NCBI GenBank assembly: GCA_018057825.1
Contig: JAGPCY010000010.1
Location: 124,001 to 188,000 of the forward strand
Length of the DNA stretch: 64,000 nucleotides
Direction of reading: 5' to 3'
DNA from: Kofleriaceae bacterium
GTDB lineage: Bacteria; Myxococcota_A; Polyangia; Haliangiales; Haliangiaceae
The notes under the pieces were generated by a model. It made no database searches. It saw nothing but the letters and a program-made list of their open reading frames with translations, and was not told the origin of the DNA. This document shows positions 54,678-63,102 of the stretch, one piece after another (the stretch's first letter is position 1; each line of letters opens with the position of its first letter). Both the position numbers and the translations under genes were made by a program.

Positions 54678-56171
54678 GTGCCCGTCCGCGCTCGCCTCCG
54701 CGTCCTCCGCGCCAGCCCGGTCGCGGCGCTGTTCGCGCTGCTCCTGGGGACCTACGCGTATTTCTATCAGGCTGGCGGCTGGAACCAGAACTCGCGCATG
54801 AACCTGGTGCGGGCGGTGGTCGAGGACGGCCGGCTCCAGACCGATCGGTTCGCCCACAACACCGGCGACGACGCGATCCGCGACGGCCACCACTACTGCG
54901 ACAAGGCGCCCGGGGCGTCGTGGCTGGCGACGCCGCCCTACGCGGTGATGTACTGGCTGGCCGGCGCGCCGGCCAAGCCGTCGACGACGTGGCTGGCCTG
55001 GGCGACCTGGTTGTCGATCGTGGTGGCGATCGGCCTGCCGGCGGCGATCGCCGCGCTGTTCCTGGTCCGGCTGGCCCGCGCGGTTGGCCTCGACGGCTGG
55101 CCGGCCTACGCGATCGCCGTGACCTGGGGCCTCGGCACGATGGCGCTGCCGTACTCGACGCTGCTCTACGGCAACCAGCTCTCGGGATCGCTGCTCGTCA
55201 TCGCGTTCACGTTGCTCGTCGAGATCCGCTGGACCGGCGCGGCCGCGACGCCGCTGCGCATGCTCGCGGTCGGCGGGTGCCTCGGCCTGGCCGGGGCGAC
55301 CGAGTATCCGGCGATGCTGGTGGTCGGGCCGATCGGGCTCTACGGCCTGGTGATCGGCGGGCGCGCCGGCGGCTGGCGACCGGTGGCGTGGGCGGCCCTG
55401 GGCGGCGCGCTGCCGCTGGGGGCGCTGGCGCTCTACCACCACGTGGCCTTCGGCAGCCCGACGACGTTCCCCTACGCCTACTCGATCTGGAAGCAGCCGC
55501 ACACCGGCTGGTTCATGGGCATCGGCGCGCCGCGCGGCGCCAACCTGCGCGGCACGTTCTGGGGCGAGCACCGCGGCCTCCTCTACGCGACGCCGTGGCT
55601 GGTGCTGGTCATCCCGGGCGCGATCGCGCTGGCTCGGCGTCACGCCGCGGAGGTCGCGATCGCGGCGTGGGCGGTGGTGGCCTTCCTGTGGCTCAACGCG
55701 TCGATCGAGCCGTGGCACGGCGGCTGGGCGACCGGCCCGCGCTACGTCGTGCCGATGCTGCCCTTCGCGGTGCTCTTGTGCGGCGGCGTGCTCCGCTGGC
55801 GCGGCGCGGTGGCGGCGCGGCTTCGACCGCTGGGCGCGGCGGCGATCGGCGTGGTGATCGCGGCGACCGTGGTCTGGGGCGCGGCCCACATGTTCGCGGC
55901 GACCGCGGTCAAGCCGGAGATCAGCGAGAAGAACCTGCGGCCGTACTCGACGGTGGTGTGGCCGCGCTTCCGGCGCGGCGACCTGACGATCTCGACCCAG
56001 CGCATCGACATGCGCGGCAACCCCGAGCGCGCGCCCAAGGCGGCCTGGAGCCTGGGCGGCAAGCTCGGCTTCGACGGTCACGCGGCGCTGGGGCCGCTGT
56101 ACCTGTGGTGGCTGGCGTGCGCGGCGTGGTTGATCACGGCGCTGCGCCGACGCCCGGCGGCGACCGCGTAG
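54678..56171 (+). CDS. Multi-pass membrane protein, glycosyltransferase-39-like
   Basis: 497 residues from the GTG at 54678. About 10 hydrophobic segments. The first periplasmic loop (YFYQAGGWNQNSRMNLVRAV, then GRLQTDRFAHNTGDD) and the aromatic-rich HYCDKAPGASWLATPPY fit the C/GT39-type 'dolichyl-phosphate-mannose mannosyltransferase' superfamily: acidic residue after the first segment and a Lys/Pro/Gly loop. It may transfer a lipid-linked sugar in the envelope. Specificity unknown. Note Asp/His loop resembling GT-C enzymes; no operon partner. Confidence 0.65.
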   Translation: MPVRARLRVLRASPVAALFALLLGTYAYFYQAGGWNQNSRMNLVRAVVEDGRLQTDRFAHNTGDDAIRDGHHYCDKAPGASWLATPPYAVMYWLAGAPAKPSTTWLAWATWLSIVVAIGLPAAIAALFLVRLARAVGLDGWPAYAIAVTWGLGTMALPYSTLLYGNQLSGSLLVIAFTLLVEIRWTGAAATPLRMLAVGGCLGLAGATEYPAMLVVGPIGLYGLVIGGRAGGWRPVAWAALGGALPLGALALYHHVAFGSPTTFPYAYSIWKQPHTGWFMGIGAPRGANLRGTFWGEHRGLLYATPWLVLVIPGAIALARRHAAEVAIAAWAVVAFLWLNASIEPWHGGWATGPRYVVPMLPFAVLLCGGVLRWRGAVAARLRPLGAAAIGVVIAATVVWGAAHMFAATAVKPEISEKNLRPYSTVVWPRFRRGDLTISTQRIDMRGNPERAPKAAWSLGGKLGFDGHAALGPLYLWWLACAAWLITALRRRPAATA

Positions 56172-56178
56172 CGACGCC

Positions 56179-56673
56179 TCAGCCGACCCAGGCGATCGTC
56201 CACGAGCGCTCGCGGCCGTCGATCATGACGTCGACCGTGTCGCCCTCGCGCCGGCCCATGACCGCGCGGCCGATCGGCGACTGCGGGGTCACGACCGACA
56301 GGAAGCCGTCGCCGCCGGGGCCGGTCAGGGTCACGCCGGCGCCGGTCGGCGCGAGGAAGAAGGTGCGGCCCTCGCCGGTGTCCTCGTCCTCGATCTCGAC
56401 CAGGGCGCCGACCGCGATCGGCGCGCCGGTGCGCCAGACCGGGGGACGGAAGCCGGCCAGCTCCTCGGCGGCGGCCTCGGCCTCGCGCAGGCGACGGTCC
56501 TGGGCCCGAGCCATGGCGCCGTGCTCGATCGCGGCCCGGGCGTCCTCGCGCTTCTCGGCCGGCGTGGCGCCGTCGCGGGCCTCGGTGGCGGCGGCGTCGC
56601 GCGCGAGCCGCGCGGCGTGGGCCGACGCGCGGAGGTGATCGACGAGCTGCACGACCAGGGTGGCCTTGTCCAT
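56179..56673 (-). CDS. Gre-like transcription factor with atypical N-terminus
   Basis: 164 residues from the ATG at 56673. The C-terminal part (about 80-164) has the GreA/GreB FKBP-like pattern: GALVEIEDEDTGEGRTFFLA, GFLSVVTPQSPIGRAVMGRREGDTVDV. The N-terminal coiled coil is short and Ala-rich, with EHGAMARAQDRRLREAEAAA. It lacks a clear tip with the two acidic residues that stimulate RNA cleavage in true GreA. It may bind RNA polymerase as a Gfh-like or Rnk-like factor. Sits convergent with the membrane-protein gene. Confidence 0.82.
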   Translation of the reverse strand: MDKATLVVQLVDHLRASAHAARLARDAAATEARDGATPAEKREDARAAIEHGAMARAQDRRLREAEAAAEELAGFRPPVWRTGAPIAVGALVEIEDEDTGEGRTFFLAPTGAGVTLTGPGGDGFLSVVTPQSPIGRAVMGRREGDTVDVMIDGRERSWTIAWVG

Positions 56674-56879
56674 GGGCGGATCGTCGCGTCGGGTCGCGCC
56701 CGGTCGCAATTTTTCGGCGGTCGGGACGCGGCGGGAGGGACGGGGCGGTCGGGACGCGACCCGGTGGGGCGCGCCGCCGGTGGCCCAGGGGTGTCCCCGG
56801 GGACCGCGGCGTCGGCGGACCGCCTGGGGCGCCCTGCGCCGGGGGTCGCGCCGGTACGCCGCTTGCTGAACCCCGGTCC

Positions 56880-57242
56880 GTGACTCTCCTGCGCGCCGCC
56901 CTGCTCGTGAGCCTCGCCGCCTGCGGCACCGTGGCCAACAACCGCTACGCCCAGGTCCACGTCGCCGCCGACCAGCCCGGCGGCGTGGTGTGGATGAACG
57001 GCCTCGAGGTCGGACCGGCTCCCCAGGTGCTGTCGGCGCGCGGCGATCGCGGCGCGCGGTTCGAGGTGGTGTGGCCCGACGGCGCCCGCGCGGCGTGTCG
57101 GGTCGGCACCGCGATCGAGCCGTGGTGGATCCCCCTCGACCTCCTGGTCTTCGGGCTGGTCGGGCCGGCGATCGACGCCACCACCGGGCGCTGGCGCGAC
57201 CTCGATCGCACGCGCTGCCACCTCCGTCATCCGGGAGCCTGA
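56880..57242 (+). CDS. Small lipoprotein, PEGA-like
   Basis: 120 residues from GTG. Lipobox LVSLAAC. The mature beta-rich start (YAQVHVAADQPGGVVWMNGLEVGPAPQVL) is PEGA-like. A hydrophobic stretch (WWIPLDLLVFGLVGPAIDATTG) is typical of small lipoproteins with a membrane-lying tail. It ends two bases before the start of the next lipoprotein gene; they form an operon. Confidence 0.6.
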   Translation: MTLLRAALLVSLAACGTVANNRYAQVHVAADQPGGVVWMNGLEVGPAPQVLSARGDRGARFEVVWPDGARAACRVGTAIEPWWIPLDLLVFGLVGPAIDATTGRWRDLDRTRCHLRHPGA

Positions 57243-57244
57243 CC

Positions 57245-57739
57245 ATGCCCACTCGCCACCTGGTCTTCGCCGCCGCGCTGCTCGCCCTGTCGACCACCGG
57301 CTGCTACGTCACCCACGCGATCCGCACCGATCAGCTCCCCGAGGTCAGCCGCGGGTACGATCGCGCGTCGGGGCCGCCGATCACGATGTACGTGCCTAAC
57401 GGCTACGGCGGCGTGCGCGCGACCACGCTCCAGCCGATGTCGCGCTCGAAGGTCACGCTGCGCGCGCCCGACGGCTCGTCCTTCGTGGTCCGCGGCACGC
57501 TCGATCTGGTGGTGTCGACCACCGACGGCGTGGTCCATCGCTTCGACGGCCCGGTACAGGTCGAGGACCGCGGCGACGCGTACTTCCTGCGCTCGCCCAG
57601 CCTGACCGGACGGCTGCCGCGGACGGCGATCCGCTCGGCCGAGGTGCGCTCGCTGAGCATGAGCCGCACGATCGCGGCGGCGGTCGGCGGCGCGGCCCTC
57701 GGGGTCGCGGCGATCCTGGTGCCGATCGCGCTCCTGTGA
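57245..57739 (+). CDS. Putative lipoprotein with C-terminal membrane segment
   Basis: 164 residues. Lipobox LALSTTGC. Mature part is beta-rich (VTLRAPDGSSFVVRGTLDLV, VVHRFDGPVQVEDRGD) and ends in a hydrophobic helix, IAAAVGGAALGVAAILVPIA. No family recognised. Second gene of the small lipoprotein pair. Confidence 0.65.
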   Translation: MPTRHLVFAAALLALSTTGCYVTHAIRTDQLPEVSRGYDRASGPPITMYVPNGYGGVRATTLQPMSRSKVTLRAPDGSSFVVRGTLDLVVSTTDGVVHRFDGPVQVEDRGDAYFLRSPSLTGRLPRTAIRSAEVRSLSMSRTIAAAVGGAALGVAAILVPIALL

Positions 57740-57749
57740 GCGCGGCCGA

Positions 57750-58625
57750 TCAGCCGGCGGCGGCCTCTTCGGCCTCGATCGCCGCCTCGCCGTCGCGGAA
57801 GGTCGGGTAGCGCAACGTGAGGCCGAGATCGCTGCGGATGCGATCGCCGCGGATCTTGCGGTTGCGATGCGCGCCGCGGGCCTTGCCCGGCTCGAGGAGC
57901 GCGCGACTGGCCGGCAGGGGCAGGCCCAGGCGCTCACACAGCCAGGTGGCGTAGGCGAGCTGGGTGGTCGGCTCGGCGTCGGCGCACAGATAGGTCATCC
58001 CGTGGGGGGCGCGCTCCTCGGCGGCGAAGACGTGGGCCACGACGTCGTCGACGTGGATGCGCGAGATCGCGTGGACGCCGCCGTCGAGGAGCCGGTAGTC
58101 GCCCTTGCGCAGGCGGGCCCGCACGCCGCGGCCGGGACCGTAGACCGGCGCCAAGCGCAGGATGCAGGTGCGGATGCCGTGGCCAGCGCGCACCGCGTCC
58201 TCGTCGTTGCGGACGCCGGTCATGGGCGGATCGTCGAGGCGGATCTCGGTGTCGTCGTCGATCCAGACGTCGTCGTCGGGATCGTGGCCGTAGAGGCCGG
58301 CCGAGCTCAGGTAGACGAACGCCTGGAGGCCGGCGCCGGCCGCCGCCTGCAGGGCCTTGCGCGGCCCGTCGCCGGGCGGCACGGAGCCGATCGGCGGCAC
58401 CGAGTAGAGGCAGGTGCCGCCGCGCATCCCCGACAGGATCGGCGAGAGCTGCTTGGGTAGCGCGGCGTCGAGGTACTTGAGCTCGGCGCCGAGCTCGCCG
58501 AGCGGCGCGAGCCGACCGGTCGAGCGCGCGCACACCCGGACATGGCGGCCAGCGGCCAGCGCGGCCCGAGCCACCCGGGCGCCGATGTAGCCACAGCCGA
58601 TGATGACGAGCGGAGTGTCACTCAC
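57750..58625 (-). CDS. NAD(P)-dependent epimerase/dehydratase-like SDR protein (YeeZ-like)
   Basis: 291 residues. N-terminal Rossmann loop VIIGCGYIGARVA; the short GxGxxG lacks a catalytic YxxxK in its usual place but has YLSSAGLYG, which is typical of YeeZ-like extended SDRs. RLAPVYGPGRG and ISRIHVDDVVAHV are further family blocks. Substrate unknown. It is convergent with the lipoprotein pair and downstream of the PASTA gene. Confidence 0.85.
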   Translation of the reverse strand: MSDTPLVIIGCGYIGARVARAALAAGRHVRVCARSTGRLAPLGELGAELKYLDAALPKQLSPILSGMRGGTCLYSVPPIGSVPPGDGPRKALQAAAGAGLQAFVYLSSAGLYGHDPDDDVWIDDDTEIRLDDPPMTGVRNDEDAVRAGHGIRTCILRLAPVYGPGRGVRARLRKGDYRLLDGGVHAISRIHVDDVVAHVFAAEERAPHGMTYLCADAEPTTQLAYATWLCERLGLPLPASRALLEPGKARGAHRNRKIRGDRIRSDLGLTLRYPTFRDGEAAIEAEEAAAG

Positions 58626-58701
58626 CGCGCCATCATCGCACGAGGCCGACGTCCCGCTGTGGCGCGGACGCGCGGCGCGGGCGGCGCGCGATCGGACGCG
58701 A

Positions 58702-59367
58702 TCAGAAGTAGGTGGTCGGCTCGGGGGTCGACGACGGCGGCGTGGTCCCGGGCGGCGGCTTCACGCCGACGACGATCCGGCCCTTGCGCGGCACCTGCTT
58801 GCGGGCGCCCGCCTTGGGGTAGGCCAGGCAGATCTTGCCCTCGGGCTGGCAGTCCTCGGCCGCCGACTCGCTGACGACGAAGTGATCGGGCAGCGCCAGG
58901 TTGGCCTTGGCCAGGACCGCCGTGGCCTCGGCCAGGGTCAGGCCGACCACCTCGGGCATGCGCCGCCAGTGCGACGATAGGCCGATCCCGCCCTCGGCGT
59001 AGGTGTCCTTCTCGACGACGAAGCGCAGGCGCGGGAGCCGGGTCGTGGCCTCGGTACCGGCGCCCGGCGTCTGGCTGCAGATCGTGCCGGTCTTCACCAT
59101 CTGCCGGTCGTCCTCGTAGCCACAGGTGGCGTTCTGCGGATCGAGACCGCCGACCTCGAAGCCAGCGGCGCGCATCGTCGCGAGCGCCTGCTCGGGGGTC
59201 TGACCGATCACGCTCGGCACCGTGCGCAGGATGTGGCCGCCCTCCGACGGGCCGGCGCCCGAGGAGCCGCCGCCGCCGCTCGACGACGAGCTGAAGGTCG
59301 GCCCGAGGTTGCCCTTGAACGAACAAGCCGCTGTCACCGACAGCGCGAAGATCACCCACTGCTTCAT
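58702..59367 (-). CDS. PASTA-domain lipoprotein
   Basis: 221 residues. Lipobox LSVTAAC, a Ser/Gly linker, then two PASTA domains: TVPSVIGQTPEQALATMRAA and MPEVVGLTLAEATAVLAKAN, each followed by the GTICSQTPGAGTEA-type or KICLAYPKAGARKQV-type PxxG core. A Pro-rich C-terminus ends it. PASTA domains bind peptidoglycan or muropeptides, so it likely sits on the outer leaflet or in the periplasm. Cys pairs may form disulfides. Confidence 0.85.
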   Translation of the reverse strand: MKQWVIFALSVTAACSFKGNLGPTFSSSSSGGGGSSGAGPSEGGHILRTVPSVIGQTPEQALATMRAAGFEVGGLDPQNATCGYEDDRQMVKTGTICSQTPGAGTEATTRLPRLRFVVEKDTYAEGGIGLSSHWRRMPEVVGLTLAEATAVLAKANLALPDHFVVSESAAEDCQPEGKICLAYPKAGARKQVPRKGRIVVGVKPPPGTTPPSSTPEPTTYF

Positions 59368-59460
59368 GCTCCGAACCTATCTCGATCCCGGCCGCGTTGT
59401 CAGATTGCGCGATTGGGGATTGATTTCGACCGGCCGCCCCGGCCTCGGTACACTTGGGCC

Positions 59461-59982
59461 ATGGACACGCGCTTGACCCCGCTGCCACCGCTCACGACGA
59501 TCGTGGTGACCGGGACGCGGCGCAAGGTGCGCGAGGCCTTCCGCTGGCTGGTGCTGCTCGGGCTGGCCGCCGCCTTCATCGGCCTCTGCTTCGAGACCCA
59601 CCGCGAGTGCGATAGCTGGAGCTTGCCGTGTCGGGAATGGAGCCCGACCCATCACCTGTGGAGCGACGTCGGTCCGGCGCTCCACCTCGCGGTCCTGTTC
59701 GCCGGCGGGCTCACCTGGCTGGGCCGGTCGCGCCGGATGGTCGCCGGGATCCTCCTGGCGGCGGCCACCACGGTGGTGGTCTTCGGCACCCTGTTCGTCT
59801 ACGTGATGATCCACTTCCTGTCGTCGGTCGACGGCGACGGCCTGGGCGCGCCGGGCCTGCTGGTGGCGCTGTTCGGCGCCCTGGTGCAGATCGTGGTCGA
59901 GCCGATCGTCACCGCGCGGGAGCGCCGCCACGTGATCGCCGGCGATCCGGTCCTGGCCCACGCGCGGGTGGTGAGGACCTGA
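59461..59982 (+). CDS. Small membrane protein, unknown function
   Basis: 173 residues. Four hydrophobic segments (about 29-45, 75-88, 93-115, 128-145) and a periplasmic loop with two Cys (ECDSWSLPCREW) and HH. No family recognised. Its 3' end runs into hexanucleotide array 3. Confidence 0.7.
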   Translation: MDTRLTPLPPLTTIVVTGTRRKVREAFRWLVLLGLAAAFIGLCFETHRECDSWSLPCREWSPTHHLWSDVGPALHLAVLFAGGLTWLGRSRRMVAGILLAAATTVVVFGTLFVYVMIHFLSSVDGDGLGAPGLLVALFGALVQIVVEPIVTARERRHVIAGDPVLAHARVVRT

Positions 59983-59994
59983 GCCGCGACGGGG

Positions 59995-60133
59995 GCGAGA
60001 CCGAGACCGAGACCGAGACCGAGGCCGAGACCGAGGCCGAGGCCGAGACCGAGACCGAGACGAGACCGAGACGAGACCGAGACGAGACCGAGACCGAGGC
60101 CGAGACCGGGACCGAGACCGAGACCGAGACCGA
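59995..60133 (+). repeat. Degenerate hexanucleotide array, convergent gap 3
   Basis: About 139 bases of GAGACC, GAGGCC hexamers with a few single-base slips (GAGAC-GAGACC). Again it fills the space between convergent stops, ending 3-4 bases before the stop of the sigma-54 activator gene. Confidence 0.9.
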
Positions 60134-60136
60134 GGC

Positions 60137-61456
60137 TCAGCGATAGCGCGCGGCGTCGAGGCCGTGGTGCTCGAGCCAGCGATAGACCTGCTTGCGCGAG
60201 CGGGCCATGGCTCGGGCGACGTCGGCGACGACGCCGCGGTGGGCGCGCATGAGGGCGTCGAGCTCGGCGCGGCTGGGCGGTGGACGATCGTCGACGGGTT
60301 CGGTGGCGGCGGCGGCAGGCGCGGCGGCGAGGTGCGGCTCGCTGGCGGTCGGCGCGGGCAGCAGCTCCGCGATCGCGGCGAGGTCGAGGACCGCGCCGGG
60401 TGCGGTGCGGAGGCGGAGCTGCGCGGCCAAGGTGTGGACCTCGCGGACGTTGAACGGGAACCGGTGCGCGAGCAGGGCGTCGACCAGCGCCGGCGTCAGG
60501 CGACGCGCCTCGCCGAGGGCGGCGGCGAAGAGCGCGAGTAGATCTTCGCGGCGCTCGCGCACCGGCGGGATCGTGAGCGGATACTCGGCGAGGCGGGCGT
60601 AGAGATCGGCGCGGAAGCGACCGGCGTCGATCGCCGCGCGCAGATCGTGGTTGGTCGCGGCGACGATGCGGACGTCGCACGGGACCGGCGCGGTGGCGCC
60701 GACCGGGACGACCGCGCGGTCCTGCACGGCGCGCAGGAGCTTGGGCTGGATGGCCGGCGGCAGATCGCCGAGCTCGTCGAGGAACAGGGTGCCGCCGTCG
60801 GCGGCGCGGAACCAGCCGGGCCGCGCGACGCCGCCGGTGAAGGTGCCGGCGAGCTGCCCGAAGAGCTGACTCTCGGCCAGGCTCTCGGGGATCGCGGCGC
60901 AGTTGACGGCGACGAAGGGTCCACCGGGGCGGCCCAGAGCGTGGAGCGCGCGGGCCACCAGCTCCTTGCCGCAGCCGGTCTCGGCCTCGACGAGCACGGT
61001 GGTCGAGGTCGGCGCCAGCCGCGCGATCGTGGCCCGCAGGCCGCGCAGGGCGGGGCCGTGACCGATCAGCTCGGGGATCGCGGCGTCGGCGACCTCGTCC
61101 ACCTGCTCGCGCACGATCAGGAACGAGTCGCCGATCGCGATCACGTCGCCGTCGCGCAGGACCTGTTCGGTCACGCGCACGCCGTTGACCAGCGTGCCGT
61201 TGCGGCTGCCCTCGTCGACCAGGCGTAGCGCCCCGGTCGGGCTGGCGTGGACGGTGGCGTGATGGCGAGACGCCTTGCGATCGTCGGTGAGGCGCAGGCC
61301 GCGCTCGACCTCGCGACCGATCGGCGTGGCGCCGCGCAGCGGGCCGAACACCTGCGGTGGCGCGATCACCTGCTCGCCGCTGTAGACCAGATGCAGGCGT
61401 GGGCGCCGGAGCGCGGCCAGGGCGACCGGCGGGGTCTTCTGCTCGGTGGTGGCCAC
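60137..61456 (-). CDS. FHA-domain sigma-54-dependent transcriptional activator
   Basis: 439 residues from the GTG at 61456. FHA domain about 38-115: TPIGRE, SRHHATVH, GSRNGTLVNG, which binds phosphothreonine. AAA+ domain about 130-360: Walker A ETGCGKELV, GGTLFLDELGDLP, R-finger region. The sigma-54 contact loop GAFTGA reads GTFTGG (204-209), a substitution at two of six residues. C-terminal Fis-type helix-turn-helix from 395 (AMARSRKQVYRWLEHHGLD). A Ser/Thr kinase may signal to it; the kinase at 17069-19831 is distant. It is 11 bases from the caspase-WD40 gene, same strand. Confidence 0.93.
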   Translation of the reverse strand: MATTEQKTPPVALAALRRPRLHLVYSGEQVIAPPQVFGPLRGATPIGREVERGLRLTDDRKASRHHATVHASPTGALRLVDEGSRNGTLVNGVRVTEQVLRDGDVIAIGDSFLIVREQVDEVADAAIPELIGHGPALRGLRATIARLAPTSTTVLVEAETGCGKELVARALHALGRPGGPFVAVNCAAIPESLAESQLFGQLAGTFTGGVARPGWFRAADGGTLFLDELGDLPPAIQPKLLRAVQDRAVVPVGATAPVPCDVRIVAATNHDLRAAIDAGRFRADLYARLAEYPLTIPPVRERREDLLALFAAALGEARRLTPALVDALLAHRFPFNVREVHTLAAQLRLRTAPGAVLDLAAIAELLPAPTASEPHLAAAPAAAATEPVDDRPPPSRAELDALMRAHRGVVADVARAMARSRKQVYRWLEHHGLDAARYR

Positions 61457-61467
61457 GCCGCGTGAGC

Positions 61468-63102
61468 TTACCGTGGGACCAGGCGACCGCGGCCGGCGGC
61501 GTCGCCGACCAACAGGGTCGCGCCGTCGGGGGCGAAGGCCAGAGCGGTGATCGCGGCCGCCGGGCCCGGGCCGCGCCAGCGGCGCGTCGGGGCCCCGGTC
61601 GCACCGTCGAAGAGGTGGACCACGCCAGCGTCGTCGCCGGTCGCGACCCACGCGCCGTCGGCGGTGACCGCGACCGATCGCACCGGCGCGCGATGACCGG
61701 CCAGCGCGCGCGGACGCGGATGGCGCAGATCCCACCAGCGCGGCGCGCCGCGGGCCCCGACGACGACGACCCGGAGCCCGTCGGTCGACGCGGCGAGGGC
61801 GTGAACCGGCCCGGGCAAGCGGAGGACCGACGCGGTGGCGCCGGTCGCGCCGAGCCACAGGCGGACCTCGCCGTCGTCGCCGCCGGTGATGACGCCGCCG
61901 CGGATCGCGGCCAGGACCCGCACGGGCGACGGCGCGACGAGCTGGCCGGGGTCGCCGAGAGCGGCGTCGCGCACCGACAGGAGCCGGAGCCCGTCGGCGC
62001 CCGCCAGGACCAAGGCCGTCCCGCTGTCGGACCAGACCACGGCCCGGCTCGGCGTGGGCGGGCGGCCGACCAGAGGCATCGGCTCGCCGTCGGCGAGGCG
62101 CCAGGCCGCGAGCCCTCCGTCAGCCGCGACGCTGACCACGACGTCGGCGATCGACGCCGCGAGCGCGTTCACCGCCGCGCCCGGGCGCGCGGCCCACACC
62201 GACGAACCGGCCCGCGGATCGTAGGCTGCGACGGTGCCGTCGGCGGCGCCGATCGCGACGCGGTGCCCCGACGCGCTCCAGGTGGCGCTGGTGATCGCCG
62301 CGCCCGGCGTCGGAGCGAGCGCGACGTGATCGGTCGCCGGCACCAGGGTCAGGTCGGCCAGCTCGAGGCGCAGGATCGGCCGCTGCGACGAGTCGACCAG
62401 CTCGCCCTCGGGGCTCCGGTTCCAGGCCGCGACCCCGGCCTGGACGTAGCGGGCCAGCGCGCTCATGCGCACCGCGCCGTCGGGATCCGCGGCGCCGCCG
62501 GACAGTCCGTCGCGCAGGCAGCGCGTGAACACCGCGCCGTCGCTACCGTCGAGGCTCTGGGAGCCAGTGGTGCTGCCGGCGAGGAGCGCGAAGCTGCCAC
62601 CGCGCGCCCCGCAGTGACGCAGGGCCCGACCGATGCCGGGATCGAGGCCGAGGCCGATCTGGCACGCCTCGAGGAAGACCGCGACCCGGCGCGCGCGCCG
62701 GCGCAGGGCGTCGAGGAGGTCGGACAGCGCGAGGCCGCCGACCACGCGGCCGTCGTCGGTGTACTGGCTGTCGGCGAGCAAGAGCCACGGCCGGCCGCGG
62801 GCGCGCACGCCGTGACAGCAGGCGTAGAGGACCAGCACGTCGTCGTCGGCGCACGCGGCGGCGACCTGGCGGACGGCGGTCAGGACCCCAGCGCGGGTCG
62901 GCGGCGCCGCGCTGCCCCGGCGATCGTCGACGGTGGTCACGACGTAGCCGCGCGCGCGCAGGACCGCGGCGACCGCGCGGGCGTCGTCGACAGCGTGAGG
63001 CACCTCGTCGCCGGGCACCCCGATGACGACGGCGCGGCGGATGGCGGGGCCGTCGTCGCGACGACCGGTCCGGGCGTCGCGAACGAGCCGACGACGGGTC
63101 AC
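61468..63102 (-). CDS. Caspase-like (peptidase C14) protein with WD40 repeats
   Basis: 544 residues from the GTG at 63102. Caspase-like domain 20-280: VVIGVP strand, catalytic His97 in LYACCHG and Cys147 in FLEACQIG. WD40-type repeats follow from about 290 to the end (GAAITSATWSASGHRVAIGA, VRSVAVTADGAWVATGDDAG). This is a bacterial orthocaspase-WD40 architecture; the propeller would bind a partner and trigger cleavage, often linked to cell death or defence. It overlaps the upstream WD40 gene by 4 bases (GTGA) and is followed by the FHA sigma-54 activator, so the three form one unit. Confidence 0.9.
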   Translation of the reverse strand: MTRRRLVRDARTGRRDDGPAIRRAVVIGVPGDEVPHAVDDARAVAAVLRARGYVVTTVDDRRGSAAPPTRAGVLTAVRQVAAACADDDVLVLYACCHGVRARGRPWLLLADSQYTDDGRVVGGLALSDLLDALRRRARRVAVFLEACQIGLGLDPGIGRALRHCGARGGSFALLAGSTTGSQSLDGSDGAVFTRCLRDGLSGGAADPDGAVRMSALARYVQAGVAAWNRSPEGELVDSSQRPILRLELADLTLVPATDHVALAPTPGAAITSATWSASGHRVAIGAADGTVAAYDPRAGSSVWAARPGAAVNALAASIADVVVSVAADGGLAAWRLADGEPMPLVGRPPTPSRAVVWSDSGTALVLAGADGLRLLSVRDAALGDPGQLVAPSPVRVLAAIRGGVITGGDDGEVRLWLGATGATASVLRLPGPVHALAASTDGLRVVVVGARGAPRWWDLRHPRPRALAGHRAPVRSVAVTADGAWVATGDDAGVVHLFDGATGAPTRRWRGPGPAAAITALAFAPDGATLLVGDAAGRGRLVPR

